A DNA stretch of 45,829 nt from Terrabacter aerolatus. GTDB lineage: Bacteria > Actinomycetota > Actinomycetes > Actinomycetales > Dermatophilaceae. A program made the translations under genes and the position numbers. Below are positions 36,274 through 43,862 of this stretch, piece after piece. Position 1 is the stretch's first letter. Each line of letters opens with the position of its first letter. The stretch covers positions 1 to 45,829 of the forward strand of contig NZ_BJYX01000027.1 in the NCBI RefSeq assembly GCF_007991735.1, read 5' to 3'. The notes beneath the pieces were generated by a model. It was not told the DNA's origin, ran no database searches, and worked only from the letters and a program-made list of their open reading frames with translations.

Positions 36274-36279
36274 TCTGCA

Positions 36280-36396
36280 TGTCGACGAAAGCCGCCCATC
36301 GGGACGAAAGCCCCGCACGCCGGCAGACGTCGAGGAGATTCGCACCAGAGCGGGCCTGCACGGTTGGTCCGGAGGAGACGTCCCGAATCAGTCGGG
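36280..36396 (+). promoter_or_regulatory. Possible structured leader of the WXG100 mRNA
   Basis: If transcription starts near 36280 the leader is about 140 nt. It holds two related motifs, GACGAAAGCCGC (36284-36295) and GACGAAAGCCCC (36303-36314); each can fold as a short hairpin with a GAAA tetraloop and an A-C mismatch. A third small hairpin, CCCGA/TCGGG (36382-36396), lies before the AAGGAGA ribosome site. I do not recognise a known riboswitch. Confidence 0.3.
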
Positions 36397-36420
36397 GGAA
36401 CACAGGCAAAGGAGAAGGTC

Positions 36421-36696
36421 ATGGCTTGGCTCGGAATGAACGACGATGAGGTCAACGCCCAGGGCAACGTCCTGCAGCAGCAGGCGGAGGCCATCCAGAA
36501 GCTCATCACCAAGGTCGACCAGGAGGTCGAGTCCCTGAAGCAGAACTGGCAGGGTGACGACTCCCGCCAGTTCGAGCAGGAGTGGACCGGCACGCACCGT
36601 CCCGAGCTCCAGAAGGCCCACAAGCTGCTCACCGAGATGAAGTCGACGATCGACCACGAGGTCCAGCAGCAGCGCAGCACCTCGTCGCAGTACTGA
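36421..36696 (+). CDS. WXG100 family protein (first of pair)
   Basis: A 91-residue, Cys-free, all-helical protein of EsxA/EsxB type. The WXG turn is NWQGDD (Trp43-Gln-Gly45), between two predicted helices (about 8-40 and 46-85); FEQEW follows at the usual distance. There is no signal peptide and no C-terminal YxxxD/E export motif, which in mycobacteria is carried by one partner of the dimer. The ATG at 36421 follows AAGGAGAAGG; an upstream in-frame start at 36364 is inside the leader. Probably the substrate, or half of a heterodimeric substrate, of the ATPase encoded upstream. Confidence 0.93.
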   Translation: MAWLGMNDDEVNAQGNVLQQQAEAIQKLITKVDQEVESLKQNWQGDDSRQFEQEWTGTHRPELQKAHKLLTEMKSTIDHEVQQQRSTSSQY

Positions 36697-36749
36697 TCAC
36701 CTCATCTCGCACCGACCTACACACGCTTGACTTCTGAAGGGGAACTGAC

Positions 36750-37025
36750 ATGGCTGTTTACAAGAAGGGTATGAACGCCGACGCGGTGTCCGCGTCCGGT
36801 GACAAGCTCGTCGGCTACAAGGGCGAGCTCGACGGCATCGTCGAGGCCGTCAACGGCGCCGTCTCCACGATCAAGGGCAACTGGGGCGGCACGGACGCCG
36901 AGCAGTTCCAGAGCGACTGGAACGGCCAGCGCCAGGTCGTGACCGCCGCCGGCGACAAGCTCGACGCCATGGGCAAGAAGTGCAAGACGAACGCCGAGTC
37001 GCAGAAGCAGACGTCGTCGAAGTGA
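36750..37025 (+). CDS. WXG100 family protein (second of pair)
   Basis: Also 91 residues, the same length as its partner, but clearly different in sequence. The WXG turn is NWGGTD (Trp45-Gly-Gly47) and FQSDW follows. Helices are predicted at about 8-42 and 48-80; a single Cys (Cys78) lies near the end and the tail is Lys/Gln/Ser-rich without YxxxD/E. GAAGGGGAACTGAC precedes the ATG. The gene is 53 bp after its partner and shares its promoter; a strong terminator follows. The pair may form a heterodimer as EsxB-EsxA do. Confidence 0.93.
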   Translation: MAVYKKGMNADAVSASGDKLVGYKGELDGIVEAVNGAVSTIKGNWGGTDAEQFQSDWNGQRQVVTAAGDKLDAMGKKCKTNAESQKQTSSK

Positions 37026-37071
37026 GCCCGACTGCTGCGTGAGCCCGGCTCCGCGGCATCCGGCAGCGCGG

Positions 37072-37110
37072 AGGGTGGTCGTTCCTTCAGGGGAGGAGCG
37101 GCCACCCTTT
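37072..37110 (+). terminator. Intrinsic terminator after the WXG100 genes
   Basis: A 15-pair stem (37072-37086 with 37094-37108), all Watson-Crick except two G-U pairs, closes a seven-base loop and is followed by TT. It ends the kinase/FHA/secretion block 46 nt after the last stop codon. Confidence 0.8.
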
Positions 37111-37120
37111 CGTGTGTCCC

Positions 37121-37146
37121 GAGGTGCGTCGCCGAGGTGCGTCGCC
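37121..37146. repeat. 13-bp tandem duplication
   Basis: GAGGTGCGTCGCC occurs twice without spacer (37121-37133 and 37134-37146) in the gap between the WXG100 terminator and the DUF6421 promoter region. It looks like a simple slippage duplication; no function is apparent. Confidence 0.8.
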
Positions 37147-37186
37147 GAGTGGTCGGCTGTGGCCCGGCTCACCCCTGCGAGACTAA

Positions 37187-37217
37187 TTGGCCTTCGACCC
37201 TCTCCAGCCCGTAGATT
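37187..37217 (+). promoter_or_regulatory. Possible promoter of the DUF6421 operon
   Basis: TTGGCC (37187-37192) and TAGATT (37212-37217) are separated by 19 bp in an unusually A+T-rich stretch, 54 bp before the GTG start. The spacing is slightly long for a housekeeping promoter. It is the best candidate between the terminator at 37072-37110 and the gene. Confidence 0.35.
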
Positions 37218-37270
37218 CTTCGTCAACAAGGCATCAAAGCCGAAGTATCTTCCGGACTGGAGGCCTCACT

Positions 37271-39160
37271 GTGAGCCTGTTCCCCCTCGTGGCCGTCGTC
37301 GCCGACCGACCCGGTCTGACCGACGCCCTGGCCCGGCGCGGCTGCGTGCCCACCCCGGCCGAGACGGCCGACGTCCTCGTCGTCGACGCCGCATCGGCCG
37401 ACGCCGCAGCCGTGCGTGCGGCCCTGACCGGTGGTCGTGGCGTCGTCGTCCTCGGCGCGCCCGCCGGCGAGCTGGGCGGCGAGCTGGCCGGGGTCGTCGC
37501 CGGCGTGCAGCGGGGCGCGGACACCGCCTCCGGCAGCCTGCGGCCCGCCGTCCGCGTCGAGCGCGACACGGAGATCGGCGAGGACCTCCTCGCGCGCGTC
37601 GACCTCGGCGCGCTGCGCACCTGTGCCTCGCTCGACCTGCAGCACCCTGCTCGTCCGGTGCTCGCGGCCGGTGGGCTCACGGTGGCGGCGACCACCGGCT
37701 CGGCCGTGGTGCTGGCCGTCGAGCCCGACGCGGCGGCGCCCGCCGGCGAGCAGTCGTTCGCCGAGCTCGTGCACAACGCCGTGTGCTCCGTCGCCCCCCG
37801 CGGCGGTCGCCGCCTCGACGTCGTCGCCGCCCACCCGCTCGTCGCGTCCGACGCCTGGCTCGGGCTCAAGGCGGCCGTCACGGACCTGCGTGAGCTCCAG
37901 GCCGCCGACGGGTCCGTCCCCGAGGCCACCGACCACGCGGACGCGGCCAGGCACGTCGCTCGTCTCGTCGCCGGCATCCAGGCCATGGCGCCGGAGCTGC
38001 CCCACGACGCCGACTACCTCGAGGCCCTCGTCAAGGACTTCGGCCGCTGGGCCGAGAGTGGCTTCGGCGTGCCGGACTTCTACGACTCCCTCGTCGCCTT
38101 CGCGCCGGCGCAGCACCGCGTCGACGGGCAGATGCACCTCGTCGTCTTCCCGATGTACACCCAGAACGGCAACCCGAACCGCCAGGTCGAGGCCGTGCTG
38201 CTCGAGGTCATCTGGCCCGACTTCGTCGCCGAGCTCGAGGGCGGGGACTACTCCAACAAGCTCTTCCTGCCGATCCGCTTCCTCGACTTCACGGCCGGCT
38301 ACGACACGAACTCCGCCGTGCTCTTCCCCGAGACCGTCGCCATGCGCGAGGTCCCGGCCTTCACGTGGGGCGGCATCTTCGCCGACCGCGAGGCCGCGCG
38401 CTTCCGCCGCGTCGTGTCCGAGGCTGCGGCGGTGACGCGCCTGTCCCTGCCGCCGGACGCGGCCCGCCTCGTCGCCGACCAGGAGCTCGCCGAGCGCGCC
38501 TTCGTCATGTGGGACCTCATCCACGACCGCACCCACATGCACGGTGACCTGCCGTTCGACCCCTTCATGATCAAGCAGCGCATGCCGTACTTCCTCTACT
38601 CGCTGGAGGAGCTGCGCTGCGACCTCACGGCCTTCCGTGAGGCCGTCGCGCTCGAGGCCGAGGGCCACCCGTACGCCCGGTCGGTGCAGTATGCCGTCCT
38701 CTTCGACCGCATCTTCCGCTTCGCCATCACCGGTGACCGCACTCGCAACTACGACGGCCTCGGTGGCCAGCTGCTCTTCGCCTGGCTCCACCAGAAGGGC
38801 GTCCTGCACTGGACCGACAACCGCCTCACCATCGAGTGGGAGCGGGTCGCCGAGCCGGTGCTCGAGCTCGGTCGCGCGGTCGAGGACCTCTACTGGCGCT
38901 CGATCGACCGGCCCAAGACGGCGCACTGGCTCGCGGCCTACCACCTCGTCGCCTCCGTGCTGACGCCGCACCCGCTCTCGGCGTGGGCCCGGCACCGCGA
39001 CGGCGACCTCGCGGCGCTGCCCCTCGACGGCCCGCCCAAGGGGCTGACCGACGCCGTGCTGCCCGACGAGTTCCCGCTCTCGATGTTCTACGAAGCCCTG
39101 TCCAAGAAGATGAAGGACGTCATCGAGTCGACGTCCGGCATCACCGGGGCCAGCGCGTGA
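37271..39160 (+). CDS. DUF6421 family protein
   Basis: A 629-residue soluble protein of a family found in actinobacteria, function unknown. No signal peptide, membrane helix or nucleotide-binding motif is evident. The C-terminal two thirds are the conserved part, with His-rich DLIHDRTHMHGDLPFDPFM (about 415-434), a setting that could bind metal, and NYDGLGGQLLFAWLHQKGVLHW (about 493-514). The N-terminal 150 residues are more variable and Ala/Val-rich. The GTG at 37271 is selected because GGAGG stands eight bases before it; the frame extending back to 37187 covers the likely promoter. It overlaps the SDR gene (GTGA), so the two probably act together. Confidence 0.8.
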   Translation: MSLFPLVAVVADRPGLTDALARRGCVPTPAETADVLVVDAASADAAAVRAALTGGRGVVVLGAPAGELGGELAGVVAGVQRGADTASGSLRPAVRVERDTEIGEDLLARVDLGALRTCASLDLQHPARPVLAAGGLTVAATTGSAVVLAVEPDAAAPAGEQSFAELVHNAVCSVAPRGGRRLDVVAAHPLVASDAWLGLKAAVTDLRELQAADGSVPEATDHADAARHVARLVAGIQAMAPELPHDADYLEALVKDFGRWAESGFGVPDFYDSLVAFAPAQHRVDGQMHLVVFPMYTQNGNPNRQVEAVLLEVIWPDFVAELEGGDYSNKLFLPIRFLDFTAGYDTNSAVLFPETVAMREVPAFTWGGIFADREAARFRRVVSEAAAVTRLSLPPDAARLVADQELAERAFVMWDLIHDRTHMHGDLPFDPFMIKQRMPYFLYSLEELRCDLTAFREAVALEAEGHPYARSVQYAVLFDRIFRFAITGDRTRNYDGLGGQLLFAWLHQKGVLHWTDNRLTIEWERVAEPVLELGRAVEDLYWRSIDRPKTAHWLAAYHLVASVLTPHPLSAWARHRDGDLAALPLDGPPKGLTDAVLPDEFPLSMFYEALSKKMKDVIESTSGITGASA

Positions 39161-39864
39161 CCGTGACGGACGCCCAACCGGCCGGGAGCGACCCGCAGGT
39201 CGTTGTCGTCACCGGCGCCACCGGGGCCACAGGGCGCGCGACCTGCGCGGCCCTGCTCGCACGCGGGGAGCACGTCGTCGCCGTCGGCCGCGACGCCGCC
39301 TCGCTCGAGTCGCTCCGGGTCGAGCTCGACGCCCCGCACTGGGCCTTGCTCGACACGCGGGTCTGCGACCTGCTCGACGGGGACGCTGTCCAGTCCCTGG
39401 CCGCGGAGGTCGTGTCCGAGCACGGGCACGTCGACGCCCTCTTCCACCTCGTCGGCGGCTGGCGGGGCGGCACGTCCTTCACCGAGTCGACCGACGACGA
39501 CTGGCGCTGGCTCTCGGGCAACCTCGTCGACACGTTGCGCCACACGACCCTCGCCTTGCACGACCACCTCCTCGCCACGGGGCGAGGGCGGGTGGCCATC
39601 GTCAGCGCAGCCGCAGCGCAGGCCCCCACGGCCGGCAACGCGGCATACGCCAGCGCCAAGGCGGCCGCCGAGACGTGGCTCGGCGCCCTGGCCGACTCGT
39701 TCGGCTCCGACGACGCGACCCCCGGCTCGGCGGCGGTCGTCGGTGTGGTGAAGTGGATCGGGACGGGTCGTACGGCGACCGCCCCGGCCCGTGTCGCCGA
39801 GTGGCTCACCGGCCTGCTCGACGAGGACGCCGCCGCTCTCAACGGCGCCCGGGTCGAGCTGTAG
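39157..39864 (+). CDS. Short-chain dehydrogenase/reductase (SDR) family protein
   Basis: A 235-residue classical SDR. The NAD(P)-binding loop TGATGATG lies near residues 18-25, the catalytic Ser150 in VSAAAA, and the Tyr164-x3-Lys168 pair in YASAK. Substrate unknown. The GTG at 39157 overlaps the DUF6421 stop; a second GTG at 39163 is also possible. Together with DUF6421 upstream and the threonine aldolase downstream it forms a three-gene unit that I believe recurs in related actinobacteria, suggesting a common small-molecule pathway. Confidence 0.9.
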   Translation: MTVTDAQPAGSDPQVVVVTGATGATGRATCAALLARGEHVVAVGRDAASLESLRVELDAPHWALLDTRVCDLLDGDAVQSLAAEVVSEHGHVDALFHLVGGWRGGTSFTESTDDDWRWLSGNLVDTLRHTTLALHDHLLATGRGRVAIVSAAAAQAPTAGNAAYASAKAAAETWLGALADSFGSDDATPGSAAVVGVVKWIGTGRTATAPARVAEWLTGLLDEDAAALNGARVEL

Positions 39865-39947
39865 GCGGCCGCCCGGACGCCCGTCGAGGCGGCCAACCCG
39901 TCCCCGTGAGTCACCGAACGTCTCCCGCACGACCGAGTGAGGATCCC

Positions 39948-41012
39948 GTGAGCACCCTGCACGACCGCGACCGGCGCGGCTTCGCGTCCGACAACTACGC
40001 CGGCCTGCACCCCGAGGTGCTGGCCGCTCTCGCCGACGCCAACGGCGGGCACGAGATCGCCTACGGCGAGGACGCCTACACCGCCCGGCTGCAGGAGGTG
40101 GTCGCCGGCCACGTCGGCGCCGGCGCCGTCACCTGGCCGGTCTTCAACGGCACCGGCGCCAACGTCGTCGCGCTGCAGGCGCTGCTCCCGCGGTGGGGCG
40201 CCGTCATCTGCGCCGAGACGGCCCACATCAACACCGACGAGGGCGGGGCCCCCGAGCGGATGGGCAGCATCAAGCTGCTCACCGTCCCGACGCCCGACGG
40301 CAAGCTGACCCCCGAGCTCGTCGACCGGCAGGCCTGGGGCTTCGGCGACGAGCACCGCGCCCAGCCGCTCGTCGTCTCGATCACCCAGACCACCGAGCTC
40401 GGCACCTGCTACACGCCCGAGGAGGTGCGCGCCATCACCGAGCACGCCCATTCGCTCGGCATGCGGGTCCACCTCGACGGCGCCCGCATCTCCAACGCGG
40501 CGGCCACCCTCGGCACCGACCTGTCCGCGTTCACCGGCGCGGCTGGCGTCGACGTCCTCAGCCTCGGTGGCACGAAGAACGGCGCCCTGGCGGCCGAGGC
40601 GGTCGTCGTCGTCGACCCGGAGCTGGCCGCCGACCCGTCGCTCGGCCTCGTCCACGTGCGCAAGCTCTCGATGCAGCTGGCCTCCAAGATGCGCTTCGTC
40701 TCGGCCCAGCTCATCGCGCTCTACGGCAGCGACCTCTGGCTCCGGTCGGCGTCGCACGCCAACGCGATGGCCGCACGCCTGGCAGCCGGCGTCGAGCCGC
40801 TCGAGGGCGTGCGGCTCCAGCGGCCGGTGCAGGCCAACGCCGTCTTCGCCGTGCTCGACCGTGGTGTGGCCGACGCCCTGCGCGAGCGGTTCCGCTTCTA
40901 CGACTGGGACCCGGCCACCGGCGAGGTGCGCTGGATGTGCTCGTGGGACACGACCGAGGCCGACGTCGACGCGTTCCTCGCCGAGCTGCGGCGCCTCCTC
41001 GGCACCTCCTGA
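39948..41012 (+). CDS. Low-specificity L-threonine aldolase / beta-eliminating lyase family
   Basis: A 354-residue PLP-dependent fold type I enzyme. The PLP-binding Lys210 lies in SLGGTKNGA; the preceding HLDGARISNA contains the Asp that contacts the pyridine nitrogen, and the N-terminal FASDNYAG and FNGTGANV motifs are typical of threonine aldolases. The family splits L-threonine or L-allo-threonine to glycine and acetaldehyde. The GTG at 39948 with AGGA nearby is chosen since it gives the normal N-terminus; the frame to 39675 runs inside the SDR gene. The 83-bp gap to the SDR gene shows no terminator, so co-transcription is likely. Confidence 0.92.
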   Translation: MSTLHDRDRRGFASDNYAGLHPEVLAALADANGGHEIAYGEDAYTARLQEVVAGHVGAGAVTWPVFNGTGANVVALQALLPRWGAVICAETAHINTDEGGAPERMGSIKLLTVPTPDGKLTPELVDRQAWGFGDEHRAQPLVVSITQTTELGTCYTPEEVRAITEHAHSLGMRVHLDGARISNAAATLGTDLSAFTGAAGVDVLSLGGTKNGALAAEAVVVVDPELAADPSLGLVHVRKLSMQLASKMRFVSAQLIALYGSDLWLRSASHANAMAARLAAGVEPLEGVRLQRPVQANAVFAVLDRGVADALRERFRFYDWDPATGEVRWMCSWDTTEADVDAFLAELRRLLGTS

Positions 41013-41122
41013 GACGAGCACGCCCGGGCCCCGGGATCAGACCGCGGTCCGTCCGGGAGTGCCCGCTCGTCCTCGCGGTGCGGAGTGCGACGCGCACCGT
41101 CAGGACGGACCGCCACACGTGA

Positions 41123-41159
41123 GAGGACCCCGCACCCCTGGCCGGGGTGCGGGGTCCTC
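41123..41159. terminator. Strong bidirectional terminator between convergent genes
   Basis: A perfect 16-pair stem (41123-41138 with 41144-41159) closes a five-base loop between the threonine aldolase (plus) and the peroxiredoxin (minus). It can work in either direction. No clear T-tract is present, as often in high-G+C genomes. Confidence 0.8.
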
Positions 41160-41187
41160 GTCGCACTGTCGTGCTGTCGCACTGTCG
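41160..41187. repeat. 12-bp direct repeat between convergent genes
   Basis: GTCGCACTGTCG occurs at 41160-41171 and again at 41176-41187, four bases apart, next to the terminator stem. Function unknown; on the minus strand it lies in the 3' untranslated part of the peroxiredoxin mRNA. Confidence 0.7.
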
Positions 41188-41207
41188 GCGTCCGGGCCGG
41201 CAGGCCC

Positions 41208-41846
41208 TCAGGCGGGGGCGGAGGTGTAGCGCAGGTAGGGCTTGACCTCGTCGACCGCGTCGGCGCCGAAGCGCTCCCGGGCGTCGGCCGTCGAGACGGT
41301 GGGGGCCACGATGACCTTCTGGCCCTCGCGCCAGTCCGCCGGCGTCGAGAACGGGCCGCGGTCGGTCAGCTGCAGGGCGTCGACGGCGCGCAGGATCTCG
41401 TCGAAGTTGCGCCCGACGCTCTTGGGGTAGGTCAGCGAGAGGCGGACCTTGTTGGACGGGTCGATGACGAAGACCGAGCGGACGCCCGAGGTGTCGCCCT
41501 CGCCCGGGTGGATCATGTCGTAGAGCTCGGAGACCTGGCGCGAGTCGTCGGCGATGATCGGGTAGCCGACCGTGGCGCCGCTGACCTCCTCGATGTCGCT
41601 CTTCCACTCCTCGTGCTGCTCGATCGGGTCGACCGACACCGCGAGCACCTTGACGTCTCGCTTGGCCCACTCGTCCTCGAGTGCGGCGACCCGGCCCAGC
41701 TCGGTCGTGCAGACCGGCGTGAAGTCGGCCGGGTGGCTGAAGAGGACCGCCCAGCTGGCGTCCTTCCAGTCGTGGAAACGGATCGGGCCCTCGGTGGTCG
41801 TGGCCTCGAAGTCGGGGGCGATCTCGCCCAGTCGCGGTGTTGCCAT
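41208..41846 (-). CDS. Peroxiredoxin, 1-Cys Prx6-type (AhpC/TSA family)
   Basis: A 212-residue peroxiredoxin. The peroxidatic cysteine is Cys46 in the Prx6-type sequence HPADFTPVCTTE. It is the only Cys in the protein, so there is no internal resolving residue and a low-molecular-weight thiol (mycothiol in actinobacteria, by inference) or another protein must recycle it. The C-terminal extension of about 60 residues with VIVAPTVS fits Prx6 dimers. Soluble, normal length. The ATG at 41846 is preceded by GAGAGGAC. It is divergent from dedA. Confidence 0.95.
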   Translation of the reverse strand: MATPRLGEIAPDFEATTTEGPIRFHDWKDASWAVLFSHPADFTPVCTTELGRVAALEDEWAKRDVKVLAVSVDPIEQHEEWKSDIEEVSGATVGYPIIADDSRQVSELYDMIHPGEGDTSGVRSVFVIDPSNKVRLSLTYPKSVGRNFDEILRAVDALQLTDRGPFSTPADWREGQKVIVAPTVSTADARERFGADAVDEVKPYLRYTSAPA

Positions 41847-41949
41847 TGGCTCGTCCTCTCGCGGTCGGGCGCACGGCGCGCCCCGGTCTGCGCACCATTG
41901 TCACCACAAGACCATGCTTGACGTTATGGGTGTCCAAATGTTGTGACGC

Positions 41950-41968
41950 ACACTCAGCGAACACTCAG
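41950..41968. promoter_or_regulatory. Direct repeat in the peroxiredoxin-dedA divergent region
   Basis: ACACTCAG occurs twice (41950-41957 and 41961-41968) with an 11-bp period, about one helical turn, within the divergent promoter region. TTGACG at 41918-41923 is a possible -35 box for dedA, but no convincing -10 follows. The repeat may be an activator or operator site. Confidence 0.35.
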
Positions 41969-42017
41969 ACTCGACACGAAGACTGGAGGACCAGTCGCCG
42001 TTCTCCGAGGAGCCGCC

Positions 42018-42722
42018 GTGAGCGCCCTGCTCGCCACCATCACGAACCAGGTCCTGCATGCGCCGGTGTGGCTCGTGCTCCTCGTGGTCGGCGGTGTCGT
42101 CTTCGTCGAGGACGCCCTCTTCGTCGGGTTCATCGTGCCCGGCGAGACGGTCGCGATCCTCGGTGGAGTGGCGGCCTCCCTCGGTCACGTCCCCCTTGCT
42201 GCCGTCCTCATCGTCGTCGTGCTCGCCGCGATCATCGGCGACACCGTCGGTTTCGAGGTCGGTCGCCACCTCGGTGGCCGCGTCGTGCAGATGAAGGTCT
42301 TCGACCGCCACCGCGACCGCATCGGCCAGGCGCAGGACTTCCTGGGTCGCCGTGGCGGGGCCGCCGTCTTCCTCGCCCGCTGGACGGCGTTCCTGCGAGC
42401 CGTCATGCCGGCGCTCGCCGGGATGTCGAAGATGCACTACCCGACCTTCCTCATCTGGAACGCAGCCGGGGGCATCGCCTGGGGCAGTGTCGTCGTCACC
42501 GCCGGCTACCTCGCCGGCCAGTCCTACGCCCGCGTCGAGACGTGGCTCGGTCGCGGAGCCGCCGTCGTCGTCGGGATCATCGTCGTCGTCGCGCTCGTCG
42601 TGTGGCAGGTCCGCCGCCACCGCAGCGAAGGTGGGTCGGGTGACGCGTCCGCCGAGCGGTCCGGGCACTCCGAGGCGTCCGAGGGTGCCGACAACCCGTC
42701 GCGTATGCCGTCTGCCGGCTGA
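42018..42722 (+). CDS. DedA family membrane protein
   Basis: A 234-residue integral membrane protein with about five hydrophobic segments. The DedA/SNARE-associated (VTT) motifs are present: the early FVEDALFVGFIVPGE re-entrant region (about 30-44) and the Arg-rich RWTAFLRAVMPALAGMSKM segment (about 122-140). DedA proteins are implicated in lipid transport, including flipping of undecaprenyl phosphate or phospholipids. The tail after about 205 is hydrophilic. The GTG at 42018 is preferred since GAGGAG precedes it by six bases; a frame opening at 41943 would start in the promoter region. Confidence 0.92.
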   Translation: MSALLATITNQVLHAPVWLVLLVVGGVVFVEDALFVGFIVPGETVAILGGVAASLGHVPLAAVLIVVVLAAIIGDTVGFEVGRHLGGRVVQMKVFDRHRDRIGQAQDFLGRRGGAAVFLARWTAFLRAVMPALAGMSKMHYPTFLIWNAAGGIAWGSVVVTAGYLAGQSYARVETWLGRGAAVVVGIIVVVALVVWQVRRHRSEGGSGDASAERSGHSEASEGADNPSRMPSAG

Positions 42723-42843
42723 GCGGGTCAGCCTCCTCCCGGCCGGGGCGGCCGGTGTCCCGGAATGACGTGGTGTGTCACGATCCGGGCTCGGGCCTGC
42801 CGTTCGATGCCGGGCGGTCCTCCTGCGTGCCATGATCCACGCC

Positions 42844-43731
42844 GTGACCGACCACCTGCCGCCGTCGACCGGCGCGACCATGCCTCCGCCGGCCGGCGAC
42901 CTGCCGCCCGAGCCGGCGCCCGGCGACCAGACCGTGCCCGTCCCGCAGCCCACGCCTCCGATGCTGCCGCCGCCCGGGCCGCCCCCCGGCTACGCGTCCG
43001 CACCCTCGTACGGGTCCGCCGCGCCCACCCCTGCTGCTCCGGGATCGCCCTTCGCCGCCCCGGCGCCCGGGTCGCCGTTCATGGCACCTCCTGGCTCGCC
43101 GTACCCGCCGTCGGCTCCCGTGCCCGTGTCCGGGAGGAACGGCCTGGCGATCGCCGCGCTCTGCTGCGGCATCGCGGGCATCATCCCCGTAGCGGCCGTC
43201 GTCGGCATCGTCCTCGGCGCCGTCGCCCTCGGCCAGCTGCGCCGCCGGGTGCAGAAGGGCAAGGTCATGGCGGTCGTCGGCATCGTCCTCGGGGTGCTGT
43301 GGCTCGCCGGGTGGGTCGCCCTCATCGTCTCCGCCGCCAACGACGCCCCCCCGCGCACCGCCTCGGGGTCGGTGACCGCGTCGACCGACGCCTACGTCGA
43401 GGACCTCAAGGCCGGCGACTGCTTCAGCGGCGCGGGGCGCGAGGAGGTGGACAGCCTGACGATCGTGCCGTGCACGTCCGCCCACGAGAGCCAGGTCGTC
43501 ACGACCTTCACGCTGCCCGCCGGCGCGTGGCCCGGCAAGGACAAGGTCGTCGCGGACGCCGAGAAGGGCTGCACCGACAAGGGTGACCCGCTCGTCACGG
43601 ACCGGGCCTTTGCCACCCAGCGCCCGTCCTTCATCTACCCGCAGGACGCGTACTCGTGGCGCTCGAGCCGCGAGATCATCTGCCTCGTCGAGCCGGAGAA
43701 GGGCACGACGACCGGCAGCGCCCTGAAGTAG
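42844..43731 (+). CDS. DUF4190 / septum formation-like membrane protein
   Basis: About 295 residues. The first 95 are a Pro/Gly-rich cytoplasmic segment. Two membrane helices follow (about 100-130 and 142-168; GLAIAALCCGIAGIIPVAAVVG and VMAVVGIVLGVLWLAGWVAL), the DUF4190 pattern. The external C-terminal part has the layout of the actinobacterial septum-formation family, with cysteines in LKAGDCF, IVPCTSAHE, KGCTD and IICLVE that may form disulfides. Function is not established. The start is uncertain: the GTG at 42844 gives the typical MTD N-terminus; the in-frame ATG at 42832 is equally possible, and neither has a good ribosome site. Confidence 0.85.
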   Translation: MTDHLPPSTGATMPPPAGDLPPEPAPGDQTVPVPQPTPPMLPPPGPPPGYASAPSYGSAAPTPAAPGSPFAAPAPGSPFMAPPGSPYPPSAPVPVSGRNGLAIAALCCGIAGIIPVAAVVGIVLGAVALGQLRRRVQKGKVMAVVGIVLGVLWLAGWVALIVSAANDAPPRTASGSVTASTDAYVEDLKAGDCFSGAGREEVDSLTIVPCTSAHESQVVTTFTLPAGAWPGKDKVVADAEKGCTDKGDPLVTDRAFATQRPSFIYPQDAYSWRSSREIICLVEPEKGTTTGSALK

Positions 43732-43761
43732 CTCCGCCCTGAAGCAGCTCCACCTCGGAGC

Positions 43762-43798
43762 TTCGGGCCCCAGGAGCCGCTCGGCCCTGGGGCCCGAA
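43762..43798. terminator. First hairpin between convergent genes
   Basis: TTCGGGCCCCAGG (43762-43774) pairs perfectly with CCTGGGGCCCGAA (43786-43798) around an 11-base loop, 30 nt after the stop of the DUF4190 gene. Upstream, an imperfect 15-bp repeat (CCTGAAGYAGCTCCRC) spans the stop codon. Confidence 0.7.
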
Positions 43799-43804
43799 AG
43801 ACGC

Positions 43805-43838
43805 GTGTGGCCCCCTTCCTGCTGGAAGGGGGCCACAC
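43805..43838. terminator. Second, 15-pair hairpin between convergent genes
   Basis: GTGTGGCCCCCTTCC (43805-43819) and GGAAGGGGGCCACAC (43824-43838) are perfect arms around TGCT. The two tandem hairpins can terminate transcription from both the DUF4190 gene and ino1. The right arm ends inside the CGGCATAC octamer at 43838-43845. Confidence 0.85.
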
Positions 43839-43862
43839 GGCATACACGATCCGACCGAGAGG

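Noticed and set aside
31076-36409. A 1777-codon open frame antisense to the secretion ATPase gene
   Set aside because: It is the mirror of a strongly biased G/C-third-position gene: the peptide is Asp/Val/Gly/Arg-rich low complexity, has no recognisable domain, and the sense strand encodes clear FHA and FtsK motifs.
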